Positions 8,258-18,000 of a stretch of 64,000 bases of DNA are shown here, in pieces (within the stretch, counting starts at the first letter, position 1; each line of letters opens with the position of its first letter). Position numbers and translations under genes: made by a program. The notes beneath the pieces are model-generated. The model was not told the origin of the DNA. It was given only the letters and a program-made list of their open reading frames with translations, and searched no databases. The stretch comes from Oscillospiraceae bacterium (GTDB lineage Bacteria; Bacillota; Clostridia; Oscillospirales; Oscillospiraceae), in contig JAGAMC010000031.1 in the NCBI GenBank assembly GCA_017624915.1, positions 1 to 64,000 of the forward strand, written 5' to 3'.

Positions 8258-9373
8258 ATGAGCTTTCACGTTGTAAAGCGGGAGGCCTGCCCCCTGTGGA
8301 AAAAGGCATGCTTCTACCTGCTGGCCGTGCTGGCCGCTCTGACTCTGGGCGGACTTCTCCTTCTGGCCATGGGCGTCAACCCACTGGCCTACTACAGCCG
8401 GATGTTTACCATGGGCATGGTGGGCAACAAGATCGCCTACAAGGCCTTTGAAAACTATCTGAAGGTTTTCGTTCCCCTTGCATTGACCTCGGTGGCCCTG
8501 TCTCTGGCCTTTAAGATGCGCTTTTGGAACATCGGCGGCGAGGGTCAGTTCATCATGGGCGCCATCGCCGCGGCCACCGTGGCCCTGAAGCTGGGCAGCT
8601 CCCTGCCCAACGCCGTCACCCTGATCCTCATGTGTCTGGCCGCCATGCTGGCCGCCGGCCTGTACGGCGTGTTCGTGGCCGCCCTCAAGGTCAAATTCGG
8701 CACCAACGAGACGCTGATGACCCTGATGCTCAACTACGTGGCGCTGTATATTCTGGCCTTTCTGGGCGACCGCAAGGCCGACTGGAACTTTTTCCTGCAG
8801 GCCGAGTCCGTCCGCCCCGTGTTTCAGAGCTTTGCCGACGTGGCCGCCTTCCCTAAAATCATGCTCGGCAAGTTCGGCCTGAACCTGTGCGTACTGCTCA
8901 CCTTTGCCGTGGGCGCCGTGATCTTTGTCTATCTGAAGTACACAAAGCAGGGCTATGAGATCAGCGTGGTGGGCGACAGCGCGGGCACCGCCCACTATGC
9001 CGGCATGAAGGTCAACACCATCGTGCTGCGCACCGTGTTCCTGTCCGCCTGTCTCATCGGTCTGGCCGCCGCCTTCAAGGTGGGAACCGCCGGTGTGCTG
9101 TCCACCGCCATTACCGACGACGTGGGCTGGACGGGCATCATTGTGGCATGGCTTTCCCAGCTGAACACCGCCGTCATCTTTGTGGTGTCCGCCCTGATCT
9201 CCATGCTGCACTACGGTTCTGTGGCCGCCGCAGCGTCCTTCTCCCGGGTGGATTCCAGCTTCGCCAATATGCTTCAGGGCGTGATCCTGTTCCTGGTGCT
9301 GACGGCGGACTTCTTCATCCGCTTCCGCATCGTGCGCACACAGAAAGGGGGCAAAGACAATGGAAATGGATAA
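8258..9373 (+). CDS. ABC transporter permease (BMP-type nucleoside importer), subunit 1
   Basis: A 371-residue polytopic membrane protein of the BPD_transp_2 family. It has the conserved cytoplasmic motif WNIGGEGQFIMGAIAA and about eight to ten hydrophobic segments. The ATG at 8258 lies one base after the ATPase stop and is preceded by AGGAGGAG. It pairs with the next permease to form the heterodimeric channel. Confidence 0.92.
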   Translation: MSFHVVKREACPLWKKACFYLLAVLAALTLGGLLLLAMGVNPLAYYSRMFTMGMVGNKIAYKAFENYLKVFVPLALTSVALSLAFKMRFWNIGGEGQFIMGAIAAATVALKLGSSLPNAVTLILMCLAAMLAAGLYGVFVAALKVKFGTNETLMTLMLNYVALYILAFLGDRKADWNFFLQAESVRPVFQSFADVAAFPKIMLGKFGLNLCVLLTFAVGAVIFVYLKYTKQGYEISVVGDSAGTAHYAGMKVNTIVLRTVFLSACLIGLAAAFKVGTAGVLSTAITDDVGWTGIIVAWLSQLNTAVIFVVSALISMLHYGSVAAAASFSRVDSSFANMLQGVILFLVLTADFFIRFRIVRTQKGGKDNGNG

Positions 9374-10358
9374 GCTGGGTGTCATCACTACCTTTATTCA
9401 CAACATTGTGGTGTACAACATCCCCCTGCTCTACGGCACCGTGGGCGAGATCGTGGTGGAAAAGTCGGGCAGCCTGAACCTGGGCGTGGAGGGCATCATG
9501 GCCGTGGGCGCCATCTTCGGCTATATTGTGGGCTGTTACACCAACAGCATGCTCATCGGCATCCTCACCGCCTTCGGCATGGGCGCGCTCATGGGTCTGC
9601 TGTTCGCCGCCCTCACCGTCAGCCTGCAGGCCAACCAGAACATCACCGGTCTGACCCTGACCACCTTCGGTCTGGGCGTGTACTTCTTCGTGGGCAACGC
9701 CATCAAGGCGGTGGCCTGGCCCGCCATGAGCAACTACTCCAGCATCAAAGAGGGCTTTTCCGACATTGCCATCCCCGGTCTTTCCCGGATCCCCGTGCTG
9801 GGTCACGGCCTGTTCAACCATAATATGCTGGTCTATCTGGGCATCGTGATCGCCCTGATCATGTGGTACTACCTCAACCGCACCTCTCCCGGTCTGCGCC
9901 TGCGCGCCGTGGGCGAAAATCCCGGCTCCGCCGACAGCGTGGGCATCAACGTCAAGCGCATCAAATACCTGTATATCATGCTGGGCTGCGGTATCATGGG
10001 CATCGGCGGGTTCTATATGGGTCTGAACATGTCCGGCTCCTTCTCCAGCGCCTGCTGGATCAACGGCTACGGCTGGATCGCCGTGGCGCTGGTCATCTTC
10101 GCCAACTGGAACCCCGCAATGGCTATTCTGGGCACCTTTGTGTTCGGCTTCTTCAACACCCTGCGGGTGTCCGGCTCCAGTCTGGCCGTGGCCTTTCCCG
10201 GGGCGCTGGGCTGGCTGGCCGCCGTGCCCACCCAGCTGTATCAGGCTCTGCCCTTTATCATCACCGCCATCGTGCTGGTGGCCTCCTCCGTGCGCAAGCG
10301 GGAGGGTTCCGGCCTTCCGGCCTCGCTGGGTCTGAACTATTTCCGCGAGGAGCGGTAA
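9360..10358 (+). CDS. ABC transporter permease (BMP-type nucleoside importer), subunit 2
   Basis: A 332-residue polytopic protein overlapping the preceding gene by 14 bases, a sign of translational coupling. The motif SLNLGVEGIMAVGAIFGYI is the equivalent of the motif in subunit 1. A second ATG at 9366 is possible. It is the last gene of the xpt-importer operon and is followed by a strong terminator. Confidence 0.92.
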   Translation: MEMDKLGVITTFIHNIVVYNIPLLYGTVGEIVVEKSGSLNLGVEGIMAVGAIFGYIVGCYTNSMLIGILTAFGMGALMGLLFAALTVSLQANQNITGLTLTTFGLGVYFFVGNAIKAVAWPAMSNYSSIKEGFSDIAIPGLSRIPVLGHGLFNHNMLVYLGIVIALIMWYYLNRTSPGLRLRAVGENPGSADSVGINVKRIKYLYIMLGCGIMGIGGFYMGLNMSGSFSSACWINGYGWIAVALVIFANWNPAMAILGTFVFGFFNTLRVSGSSLAVAFPGALGWLAAVPTQLYQALPFIITAIVLVASSVRKREGSGLPASLGLNYFREER

Positions 10359-10373
10359 CAAACACAAAAATCT

Positions 10374-10404
10374 GGAGCGCGCCCGCAGGGCGCGCTCCTT
10401 TGTT
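10374..10404. terminator. Bidirectional terminator between importer operon and small minus-strand gene
   Basis: Perfect stem GGAGCGCGCCC / GGGCGCGCTCC with a GCA loop. It is followed by TTTGTT on the plus strand and ATTTTTGTG on the minus strand, so it serves both converging genes. Confidence 0.88.
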
Positions 10405-10546
10405 ATGGCTTTTGTTCTCCCTCTTCCTCCTGCATCTGCAGATACAGCTCCTCCAGCTCCTGCTGGGTCTTCTGCACAAGTTCCAATAGTTCTGTATAGC
10501 GATTGAATGCGTGGTAGTAGAGCTTTTTATAGACGTCTTGTTCCAT
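10403..10546 (-). CDS. 47-residue coiled-coil-like small protein
   Basis: Unrecognised small protein beginning MEQDVYKKLYYHAFNRY and continuing as an acidic, Glu/Gln/Leu-rich helix (QQELEELYLQMQEEEGE). It has a strong AAGGAGGG site 8 bases before the ATG, its own TTGAAA-16-TAAAAT promoter and a shared terminator, so it is probably real. It is divergent from an XRE regulator at 10649, which may control it. Function unknown; a helical adaptor-like protein fits the composition. Confidence 0.75.
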   Translation of the reverse strand: MEQDVYKKLYYHAFNRYTELLELVQKTQQELEELYLQMQEEEGEQKP

Positions 10547-10566
10547 CTGTAACCCTCCTTTTCTCT

Positions 10567-10594
10567 ATTTTATCCGATAATCAAATAATTTCAA
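10567..10594 (-). promoter_or_regulatory. Promoter of the 47-residue gene
   Basis: On the minus strand TTGAAA (589-594 of the 10 kb block) and TAAAAT (10567-10572) are 16 bp apart. Confidence 0.65.
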
Positions 10595-10648
10595 GCCATT
10601 CGACAAATATAATCTGATTAAGAGATAATTTGCCGGGTGGTGATAGCC

Positions 10649-10897
10649 TTGCCAAAGCGAAAATCCGTAGGCTCTGAAAATCTGATCGGCCAGAACATCG
10701 TGTTCCTGCGCAAAAGTAAGGGTCTTAAACAGACTGATCTGCTTGCTCAGCTTCAGGTGCGCGGCATCGACATCAACCAATCCGCCCTGTCTGATATTGA
10801 GGGACAAAACCGCAAGGTTTCTGACCGGGAGCTGCTGACCATCGCAGAAATTCTCGGTGTCCCTTTGGACGCTCTTTTTTCTGCACACGAAGATTGA
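10649..10897 (+). CDS. XRE-family transcriptional regulator (small)
   Basis: About 82 residues, a single helix-turn-helix domain (NIVFLRKSKGLKQTDLLAQL, later INQSALSDIEGQNRKVSDRE) ending soon after the fifth helix. The TTG at 10649 has GGTGGTGA just upstream; the GTG at 10637 is an alternative adding four residues. The gene is divergent from the 47-residue gene, with about 100 bp between them holding a TATAAT at 10608-10613. Its target is not known. Confidence 0.8.
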   Translation: MPKRKSVGSENLIGQNIVFLRKSKGLKQTDLLAQLQVRGIDINQSALSDIEGQNRKVSDRELLTIAEILGVPLDALFSAHED

Positions 10898-10928
10898 CAC
10901 CCCATACCGTTGGTATGGGGTGTTTTTG
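10897..10928 (+). terminator. Terminator of the XRE gene
   Basis: Perfect 12 bp stem ACACCCCATACC / GGTATGGGGTGT with a GTT loop, then TTTTGTC. Confidence 0.9.
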
Positions 10929-10936
10929 TCTTAATA

Positions 10937-13543
10937 TCAGCCGCCCAGCGCCTTGGCCGCCTCGCAGATGACCACCGGGGCTACAGCCAGTCCCAGCACT
11001 GTCAGCCACTGGATCAGCCCCAGTCCGATGACAGAGAAGATCACCTGCAGGGGCGGCAGGCACAGCACCGCAAGCTGCATGGCAAGCCCGATCAGAAACG
11101 CCCGGTTCATGGCCGGGTTGGACAGCACGCCGATGGCAAACAGAGACCGCCGTTCGCTGCGCACGTCATAGGCGTGGAACAACTGGCACAGGGTCAGGGT
11201 GGCAAAGGCCATGGTGTTTGCCGTGCGCAGCGGAAAATCCCCCACCGGCATCACCGCCAGACCGAGAAAATAGGCCATCAGGGTCAGCCCGCCTACCATC
11301 AGGCCCTGCCAGGCAAGGCGGAAGGCAAACCGCCGGGTGAACAGGCTCTCCCCCGCGTCCCGTGGCGGCCGGTCCATGACCCCCGCCTCCACCGGCTCCA
11401 CACCCAGGGCCAGAGCGGGCAGGGAGTCGGTGACCAGATTCAGCCACAGCAGCTGCACCGGGATCAGGGGCATCTGCTCAAAGCCCAGCACCGTGGCAAC
11501 AAAAATGGTGATGATCTCACCCACGTTGCAGGACAGCAGGTAGTGAATGGCCTTTCGGATGTTGGCGTAGATCCCCCTGCCTTCCTCCACCGCGCTGACG
11601 ATGGTGGCAAAGTTGTCATCCGTCAGGATCATGTGGGCTGCGCCCTTGGCAACGTCCGTCCCGGCAAGCCCCATGGCGCAGCCGATGTCCGCCGCCTTCA
11701 GGGCTGGCGCGTCGTTGACCCCGTCCCCGGTCATGGCGGCCACTCTGCCCCGCTTCTGCCACGCCCGGACGATGCGCATTTTGTGCTCCGGGGTCACCCG
11801 GGCGAAGACGGAGAACTTTTCAATGTCCTCCTCCAGTACATCCTGAGGCATAAAGTCCAGATCCGCCCCGGTCAGGGCCAGATCCCCCTCCCGGTAAATA
11901 GCCAGCTCCCGGGCCACCGCAACCGCCGTTGCCTTGTGGTCACCGGTGATCATCACCGGGCGGATGCCCGCCCCGGCGCACCGCTCCACCGCCGCGCGCA
12001 CCTCGGGCCGGGGCGGGTCGATCATGCCCATCAGCCCCGCGAAGGTCAGCTCCCGCTCCAGCTCCCGGGCCGTCATGTCCGGCAGGGTATCCACATCACG
12101 AAAGGCCACGCCAAGCACCCGCAGGGCCTTGTCCGCCATGCGCTCGTTGGCCGCGGAGATCTGGCTTTTCTCATTCTGTCCCAAGGCTTTGCCGCCCTTT
12201 GACCACAGGTATGTACACCGCTGCAGCAGCACGTCGGGCGCCCCCTTGACCATGATGCGGTATCCGCCGCCGGGCTTGGGGTGGACGGTGGACATGAGCT
12301 TGCGGGCGGAGTCAAAGGGCACCTCTCCCACCCGGGGCTGCTCCTTTTCAAGGGTGTCCTTTTCCAGCCCCTGCTTGGCCGCCGCCAGCACCAGCGCCCC
12401 CTCGGTGGGGTCACCGACGGCCTGCAGCCCCTTGCCGGTACGCGCAAGCCGGGCGTCGCTGCACAGGGCGCCGATGGTCAGCGCCAGCGTCCGGTCTCCG
12501 CCGGGGGTCCACAGCTCCACCACCGTCATGCGGTTCTGGGTCAGAGTGCCTGTCTTATCCGAGCAGATGACTCCCGCGCAGCCCAATGTCTCCACCGCGG
12601 GCAGCTTTTTTACGATAGCGCCCCGCTTTGCCATGCGCTGCACGCCCATGGCCAGTACGATGCTGACGATGGCGGGCAGTCCCTCCGGAATGGCGGCCAC
12701 CGCCAGAGAGACGGCGGTGAGGAACATGTCCAGCATGTTCTTCCCCTGTAGCAGACCCACGCCGAACATGACCGCGCACACGGAAAGGCAGACAAAGGAC
12801 AGGGCCTTTGAGATCTCGCCCATCTTCTTCTGCAAAGGCGTTTTGGTCTGCTCGGCATCCAGCAGCAGACCGGCAATATGCCCCATCTGGGTGTCCATGC
12901 CCGTGGCCACCACCACCGCTTTGCCCCGCCCGGCGGTGATGACGGTGGCGGCAATGACCATGTTGGTGCGGTCGCCCAGAGCCGTTGCCGCGTCCAGCCC
13001 GTCCGCCAGCCCCTTGGTCACCGGTACAGATTCCCCGGTCATGGCCGATTCGTCCGCCTGCAGGCCCGCACATTCGAAGATCCGCCCATCAGCAGGCACC
13101 TGATCCCCCGCCTCCAGCAAAATAACGTCTCCGGGCACCACCTGCGCCGCGTCAATGCGCATCTCCTGCCCGTCCCGGAGCACCCTGGCTTTGGGCGAGG
13201 ACATCTTCTGCAGTTCCTCCAGCGCCCGCTGGGCATTGTCCTCCTGAGAGATGGAGATCATGCTGTTGACCACCACAATGAGCAGGATGATGACCGCGTC
13301 CAGCCAGTCCTCCCCCCTGCTTGCCAGCAAAGACAGCACCGCCGCGGCCAGCAGGACAATGATCATGGGGTCTTTCAGCTGGTCCAGCAGCCGCACCAGC
13401 AGGTTTTCCCGCCGTGGCTGCTCCAGTTCGTTTGCCCCCCACCGGCGCAGGTGGGCCTTTGCCTGTGCTGTGCTCAGCCCCCGGGGGCCGGTTTCCAGCT
13501 CCTCCATCACCTGCGGGATGGACCGGGCATGCCAATCGCTCAT
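10937..13543 (-). CDS. Calcium-transporting P-type (P2A) ATPase
   Basis: An 868-residue cation pump of SERCA type that exports Ca2+ at the expense of ATP. In order are an N-terminal cation-ATPase domain, the actuator motif MTGESVPV, the M4 ion-site motif IPEGLPAIVS, the phosphorylation motif CSDKTGTLTQNRM, the hinge MTGDGVNDAPALKAADIG and the M6 motif NLVTDSLPALALGVEP. The last contains the Asn/Thr/Asp combination of the P2A calcium site. Length fits bacterial Ca2+-ATPases of about 880 residues. The gene stands alone and the promoter is weak (TATACT at 13567-13572 on the minus strand, poor -35). Confidence 0.92.
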   Translation of the reverse strand: MSDWHARSIPQVMEELETGPRGLSTAQAKAHLRRWGANELEQPRRENLLVRLLDQLKDPMIIVLLAAAVLSLLASRGEDWLDAVIILLIVVVNSMISISQEDNAQRALEELQKMSSPKARVLRDGQEMRIDAAQVVPGDVILLEAGDQVPADGRIFECAGLQADESAMTGESVPVTKGLADGLDAATALGDRTNMVIAATVITAGRGKAVVVATGMDTQMGHIAGLLLDAEQTKTPLQKKMGEISKALSFVCLSVCAVMFGVGLLQGKNMLDMFLTAVSLAVAAIPEGLPAIVSIVLAMGVQRMAKRGAIVKKLPAVETLGCAGVICSDKTGTLTQNRMTVVELWTPGGDRTLALTIGALCSDARLARTGKGLQAVGDPTEGALVLAAAKQGLEKDTLEKEQPRVGEVPFDSARKLMSTVHPKPGGGYRIMVKGAPDVLLQRCTYLWSKGGKALGQNEKSQISAANERMADKALRVLGVAFRDVDTLPDMTARELERELTFAGLMGMIDPPRPEVRAAVERCAGAGIRPVMITGDHKATAVAVARELAIYREGDLALTGADLDFMPQDVLEEDIEKFSVFARVTPEHKMRIVRAWQKRGRVAAMTGDGVNDAPALKAADIGCAMGLAGTDVAKGAAHMILTDDNFATIVSAVEEGRGIYANIRKAIHYLLSCNVGEIITIFVATVLGFEQMPLIPVQLLWLNLVTDSLPALALGVEPVEAGVMDRPPRDAGESLFTRRFAFRLAWQGLMVGGLTLMAYFLGLAVMPVGDFPLRTANTMAFATLTLCQLFHAYDVRSERRSLFAIGVLSNPAMNRAFLIGLAMQLAVLCLPPLQVIFSVIGLGLIQWLTVLGLAVAPVVICEAAKALGG

Positions 13544-13641
13544 GGCCTCACGTCCTTTCTGCCCACAGTATACCGACTCGTCCCCGCCGTTTTGGGGGAA
13601 TCATGGCGCACCCTTTGTGAAATCTCTCCCCTGAAATGTGC

Positions 13642-13680
13642 AAAAAAGCACCCGCTTTTTCATAAAGCGGGTGCTTTCTG
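13642..13680. terminator. Bidirectional terminator near the prsA-like gene
   Basis: Stem AAGCACCCGCTTT / AAAGCGGGTGCTTT with A- and T-tracts on both sides; it ends the prsA-like transcript. Confidence 0.88.
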
Positions 13681-13686
13681 TTTCAC

Positions 13687-14895
13687 TTATTTTGCCCCGG
13701 AGGCATCGGGCGCGGAGGCAGAGGGGTCTGACTGCTGCTCCTGCTGCATCTGGATAGCGGTGCGGTATGCGCTCAGGCGCTCGAAAATGGTTCTTGCGTC
13801 CATCTTGTCCACATGGGCGGTGGTCTTCAGCTCGGACTGCTCCAGCCAGCCCTGCAGCAGCTCGGTCATCTTCTGGGTGATATACTGTTCCTTATGCTGG
13901 GCAGGGTCGATCTTGGGGGGCAGGCGCAGAATGATGTGGAATCCGCTGACGCCCTCCACGATGTCGCTGATCTGACCGTGCTCCAGCGCCAGCGCGGCCT
14001 GCTCGAAGGCGGGGTCCACGGTGGTATTGGCCTGGAACTCGTAACCGTCGGGCTGGCTGAGCAGGCCGGGGTCCTGACTGTGTTCGTGCATCAGGGTGTC
14101 GAACAGAGCCAGCGGATCCTGCGCCTGACGCAGCTGGGCCAGAATATCCTCGGCCTTTTCCCGCTGCTGGGCGATCTCAGATTCGCTCAGGGGCAGGCGG
14201 TTTTCCAGATCAATGGTGGCCAGCAGGATGTGCTTGACGTAGTAGTTGCCCTGCTCCTCCCAGTAGGCAGCGATATCCTCTGCCGTGGGCTCGCCCTCGG
14301 TGCCCTCGCCGAACCGGGCCTGAGCCAGCGCCTGGAACATCAGGTCGCTCTCCCCGTTCATGGCATAGACGGCGCGGGTCATGCCGTACATGCTCAGATA
14401 CTTGTCCAGAGACATGCCCATCTGGGCCTCGACGCTCTGCTCCATAGTCTGAATGGCCGTTTCGATCCGGTCCTTTTCCTCCTGGCTCAGGGCGATGCCC
14501 TCGTCTTCGCTTCTGATGTGCATCAGCGTCTGGAAGGCGGCCATATTCAGGGCCTCATCAAGCAGGAAGTCGGTCATGGTCATCTCGTTGGTCTTCTGGT
14601 CCCAGTTGATGGTGTCCACGCCGGTGGTATAGTAGTTATAGCTTGCAATATTGTCACAGCAGGTGACCACCCAGCTGACCAGCTCCGCGGCGGTAATGTC
14701 CTGCCCGTTGACGGTGGCAACCATAGTGTCGGCAGGAATTCCGGCCAGAAACTGGTAGATGTCCACGGCAGCGGCTTCCACATCCACCTGAGCGGGGTCG
14801 GGCGGGGCGGGCCGCTCCTTGCCGCAGCCGGTCAGGGGGGAGATACACAGGGCGGCCGCCAGCACAAGGGCAGCCAGTTTCTTATATTTCTTCAT
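13687..14895 (-). CDS. PrsA-like peptidyl-prolyl isomerase lipoprotein
   Basis: A 402-residue secreted lipoprotein: signal peptide MKKYKKLAALVLAAALC, lipobox LTGC with Cys24, a SurA/PrsA-type N-terminal helical domain and a parvulin-like domain around residues 230-350 (KHILLATIDLENR ... GFHIILRLPPK). Such proteins fold exported proteins at the outer face of the membrane. I start at 14895, where AAAGGA precedes the ATG and the signal peptide is in register; an upstream in-frame ATG would put 18 polar residues before the signal. It may be read from the mfd transcript (115 bp gap) or from a weak promoter with TATACT at 14952-14957. Confidence 0.85.
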   Translation of the reverse strand: MKKYKKLAALVLAAALCISPLTGCGKERPAPPDPAQVDVEAAAVDIYQFLAGIPADTMVATVNGQDITAAELVSWVVTCCDNIASYNYYTTGVDTINWDQKTNEMTMTDFLLDEALNMAAFQTLMHIRSEDEGIALSQEEKDRIETAIQTMEQSVEAQMGMSLDKYLSMYGMTRAVYAMNGESDLMFQALAQARFGEGTEGEPTAEDIAAYWEEQGNYYVKHILLATIDLENRLPLSESEIAQQREKAEDILAQLRQAQDPLALFDTLMHEHSQDPGLLSQPDGYEFQANTTVDPAFEQAALALEHGQISDIVEGVSGFHIILRLPPKIDPAQHKEQYITQKMTELLQGWLEQSELKTTAHVDKMDARTIFERLSAYRTAIQMQQEQQSDPSASAPDASGAK

Positions 14896-15010
14896 TGATG
14901 ACGATCCTTTCTTTTGGGAAAGTCTGCCGCCCGCAGACGGCTTCGGCAACCAGTATACCGCACTTGCTCCAAAATGAACAGTATGTGCCCGGTAAATTCA
15001 CAATTTATTT

Positions 15011-18000
15011 TTATTCTTCCTCCGGCGATGCGGCATACTCCTCCACCAGCTTCTGTGCGGCGGCGAGCACATCCTCCCCTTTGCGCAGGTGCAGGGACAG
15101 GTAGGGCTTTTCCCCGGCGGCAAAGAGCAGCCTGCCCTTGTACTTGGTCTGGGCACACAGGTCGCTGACCCGCTTGAGGTCGAATTTCGGGACGGTGAGC
15201 AGCAGGCAGCCCTGCTTCTGGTTGATCTCGGTAATGCCGCAGTCAGCCGCGGCGGCGCGCACAAGGGCTACGCTGATCAGGTTGTTTACCGGCCGGGGCG
15301 GCTCACCGTAGCGGTCGATCAGCTCATCCACCAGATCGTCCGCCTGCTCCTCGCTGCGGATGCGGGCAATTCGCCGGTACAGGTCCATGCGCTGCTCCGG
15401 GGAGGGGACATACCGGTCAGGGATATTGGCGGACACGGCCAGATCCGCCGCGCATTCGGTGCGGATCAGGGCGGTCTGTCCCTGTTCGGTGAGCACCGCC
15501 TCCTCCAGCAGCTTCAGGTACATATCGTAGCCCACGCTGAGCAAAAAGCCCGACTGCTCCGGACCGAGCACGTTGCCCGCACCCCGGATCTCCAGATCCC
15601 GCATGGCGATCTTGAAGCCGGAGCCGAACTCCGCGAATTCCCGCACCGCGCCAAGCCGTTTGGCCGCCACCTCGGTAAGCACCTTGCCCCGGCGGTAGGT
15701 CATGTAGGCAAAGGCCCTGCGGGCGGACCGGCCCACCCGGCCGCGGATCTGGTGCAGCTGGGCAAGGCCCAGCTTGTCGGCGTCCTCGATGATCAGGGTG
15801 TTGGCGTTGGGCAGGTCGATGCCCGTTTCAATGATGGTGGTGCACACCAGTACGTTGATCTCTCCGTCGGTCATGCGGCTCATGACCTCATCAATGGCCT
15901 CCTGGGTCATCTTGCCATGGGCCACGCCGATGACCGCATCCTGCCCCAGCATCTGCTGGATGCGGCTTGCGGTGCGGTCGATGGTCTCCACCCGGTTGTG
16001 CAGGTAAAAGACCTGCCCGCCCCGCTCCAGCTCCCGGCGCATGGCGTCGCACAGCACGCCCCAGTCGTGCTCCAGCACGTAGGTCTGGACGGGCTGGCGG
16101 TTCTGGGGCGGCTCCTCCAGAATGGACATGTCTCGGATGCCGCTCAGGGCCATGTTCAGCGTTCTGGGGATGGGGGTGGCCGACAGGGTGAGCACGTCCA
16201 CCTGCTTGAAGTTCTCTTTCAGCTTTTCCTTGTGGGTCACGCCGAAGCGCTGCTCCTCGTCCACCACCAGAAGGCCCAGATCCTTGAACTTCACATCCCG
16301 GTTAAAAAGGCGGTGGGTGCCGATGAGGATATCCACCTGTCCCTCCTCCACCCGGCGCAGAGTCTGCTTCATCTGGGTCGGGGTGCGGAAGCGGCTGACT
16401 ACGTCAATATTCACCGGATACCGGGAGAAGCGCTTGAGGGCAGTGAGGTAATGCTGTCGGGCAAGCACGGTGGTAGGGGCCAGAATGGCCGCCTGCCGTC
16501 CGTCCAGCACACACTTCATAATAGCCCGGAAGGCCACCTCCGTCTTGCCGTAGCCCACATCGCCGCACAGCAGACGGTCCATGGGGATGGGCCGCTCCAT
16601 ATCCTGCTTGATCTCCTGCACGCAGCGCAGCTGGTCCTCGGTCTCCACATATTCAAACTGGGCCTCAAACTCCTTCTGCCACGGGGAGTCGGGGGAGAAG
16701 GAATAGCCCGGCTGTCGCTGGCGCTGGGCGTAGAGCTGGATCAGCCCCTTGGCAAGGTCCGCCACTGCCTTGCGGGTGCGGGTCTTGGCCTTTTCCCACT
16801 CGGTGCCCCCCAGCTTGGACAGCTTTTTGTGCTCCTGATCCTCCCCGCCGCCGATGTACTTGCTGACAAGGTCCAGCTGCGTGGCGGGGACGTAGAGCAC
16901 GTCGGTGCCCGCGTAGGCCAGCTTCACATAGTCCTTTTCCACGCCGTCGGCGGGGATCTTCACCATGCCCTCGAAGCGGCCTACGCCGTGGTGCTCGTGG
17001 ACCACCAGATCTCCGGGAGACAGGTCGGTGAAGCTCTCCAGTTTGCGGCGGTTGGTGGCCGCCTTTTTCGTGCCCCGTTTGACACCCATACCTTTTCCCT
17101 CGGTCAGGACCGCAAGGCGCAGGTCGGGGTACTCCACACCGCCGGACAGGCCGCCCACCGCCACCGTGATCTGTCCCGGCTGGGGCAGTTTGTCCGGTCT
17201 GAACTCCACGGCGGCGCTGACTTTCTGCTCCCGCAGCAGGGTCTGCAGGTTCAGGGCCCGCTGCTCACTGCTGACCAGAACCAGCGTGGAAAAGCCCCCG
17301 GTCCGGTACTGGACAAGGTCGGCCACCGCCGTCTCCAGACTTGCGCCGAAGCTGGGCAGCTGCTTTGCCATAACAGACAGCATGGCCTTGGGGGGCACGG
17401 GATAGGTGGACAGGGTGAAGGAGTCCAGATATGCCACCGGCCAGTCCTCCAGCCTGCGGTTGAACGCGTCAAAGGAGCAGATCACACCGGCGCACGCTCC
17501 AGCCAGCTCCCCCCGCTCCATCAGGGTCTTGGTGTCCTCCTCCAGCTGCCACTGGTAGGTACGTGCCCGCTCAGCCACCCGGCTGCTCTCGGAAAAGAGC
17601 ACGCAGGCGTCTGCGGGCAGATAGTCCACCGCCGTAGTACCCTCAGGACAGATGAGTGTCAGGTAACGGTCCAGGGCCGGCAGCAGCCGGCCTGCGGCCA
17701 CAGCCTCCCGGTCCGCCCGCAGGGTGGCGGCCAGCTCCTGCAGCCCCTGTTTTTCCGCACCCGCGATCAGCCGGTCCAACTGCTCCAGCAGACCGGCAAG
17801 TCCGCCGGGTGTCATCTGGGGCAGCAGTTCCGCCGCGGGCAGCAGACGCACCCGGTCCACATTTTCCGTGCGCCGCTGGCTCACCGGGTCAAAATAGCCC
17901 ATGGCATCCAGATCGTCGCCAAAGAATTCCGCACGCACCGGCTGGGCCATTTCCGGGGAAAACACATCCAGAATGCCGCCGCGCAGGGCAAACTGACCCA

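Noticed and set aside
16460..16500. GTAGGGGCC palindrome-like stretch within mfd
   Set aside because: The inverted partner is imperfect and the sequence codes for a conserved helicase motif, so it is not counted as a REP.
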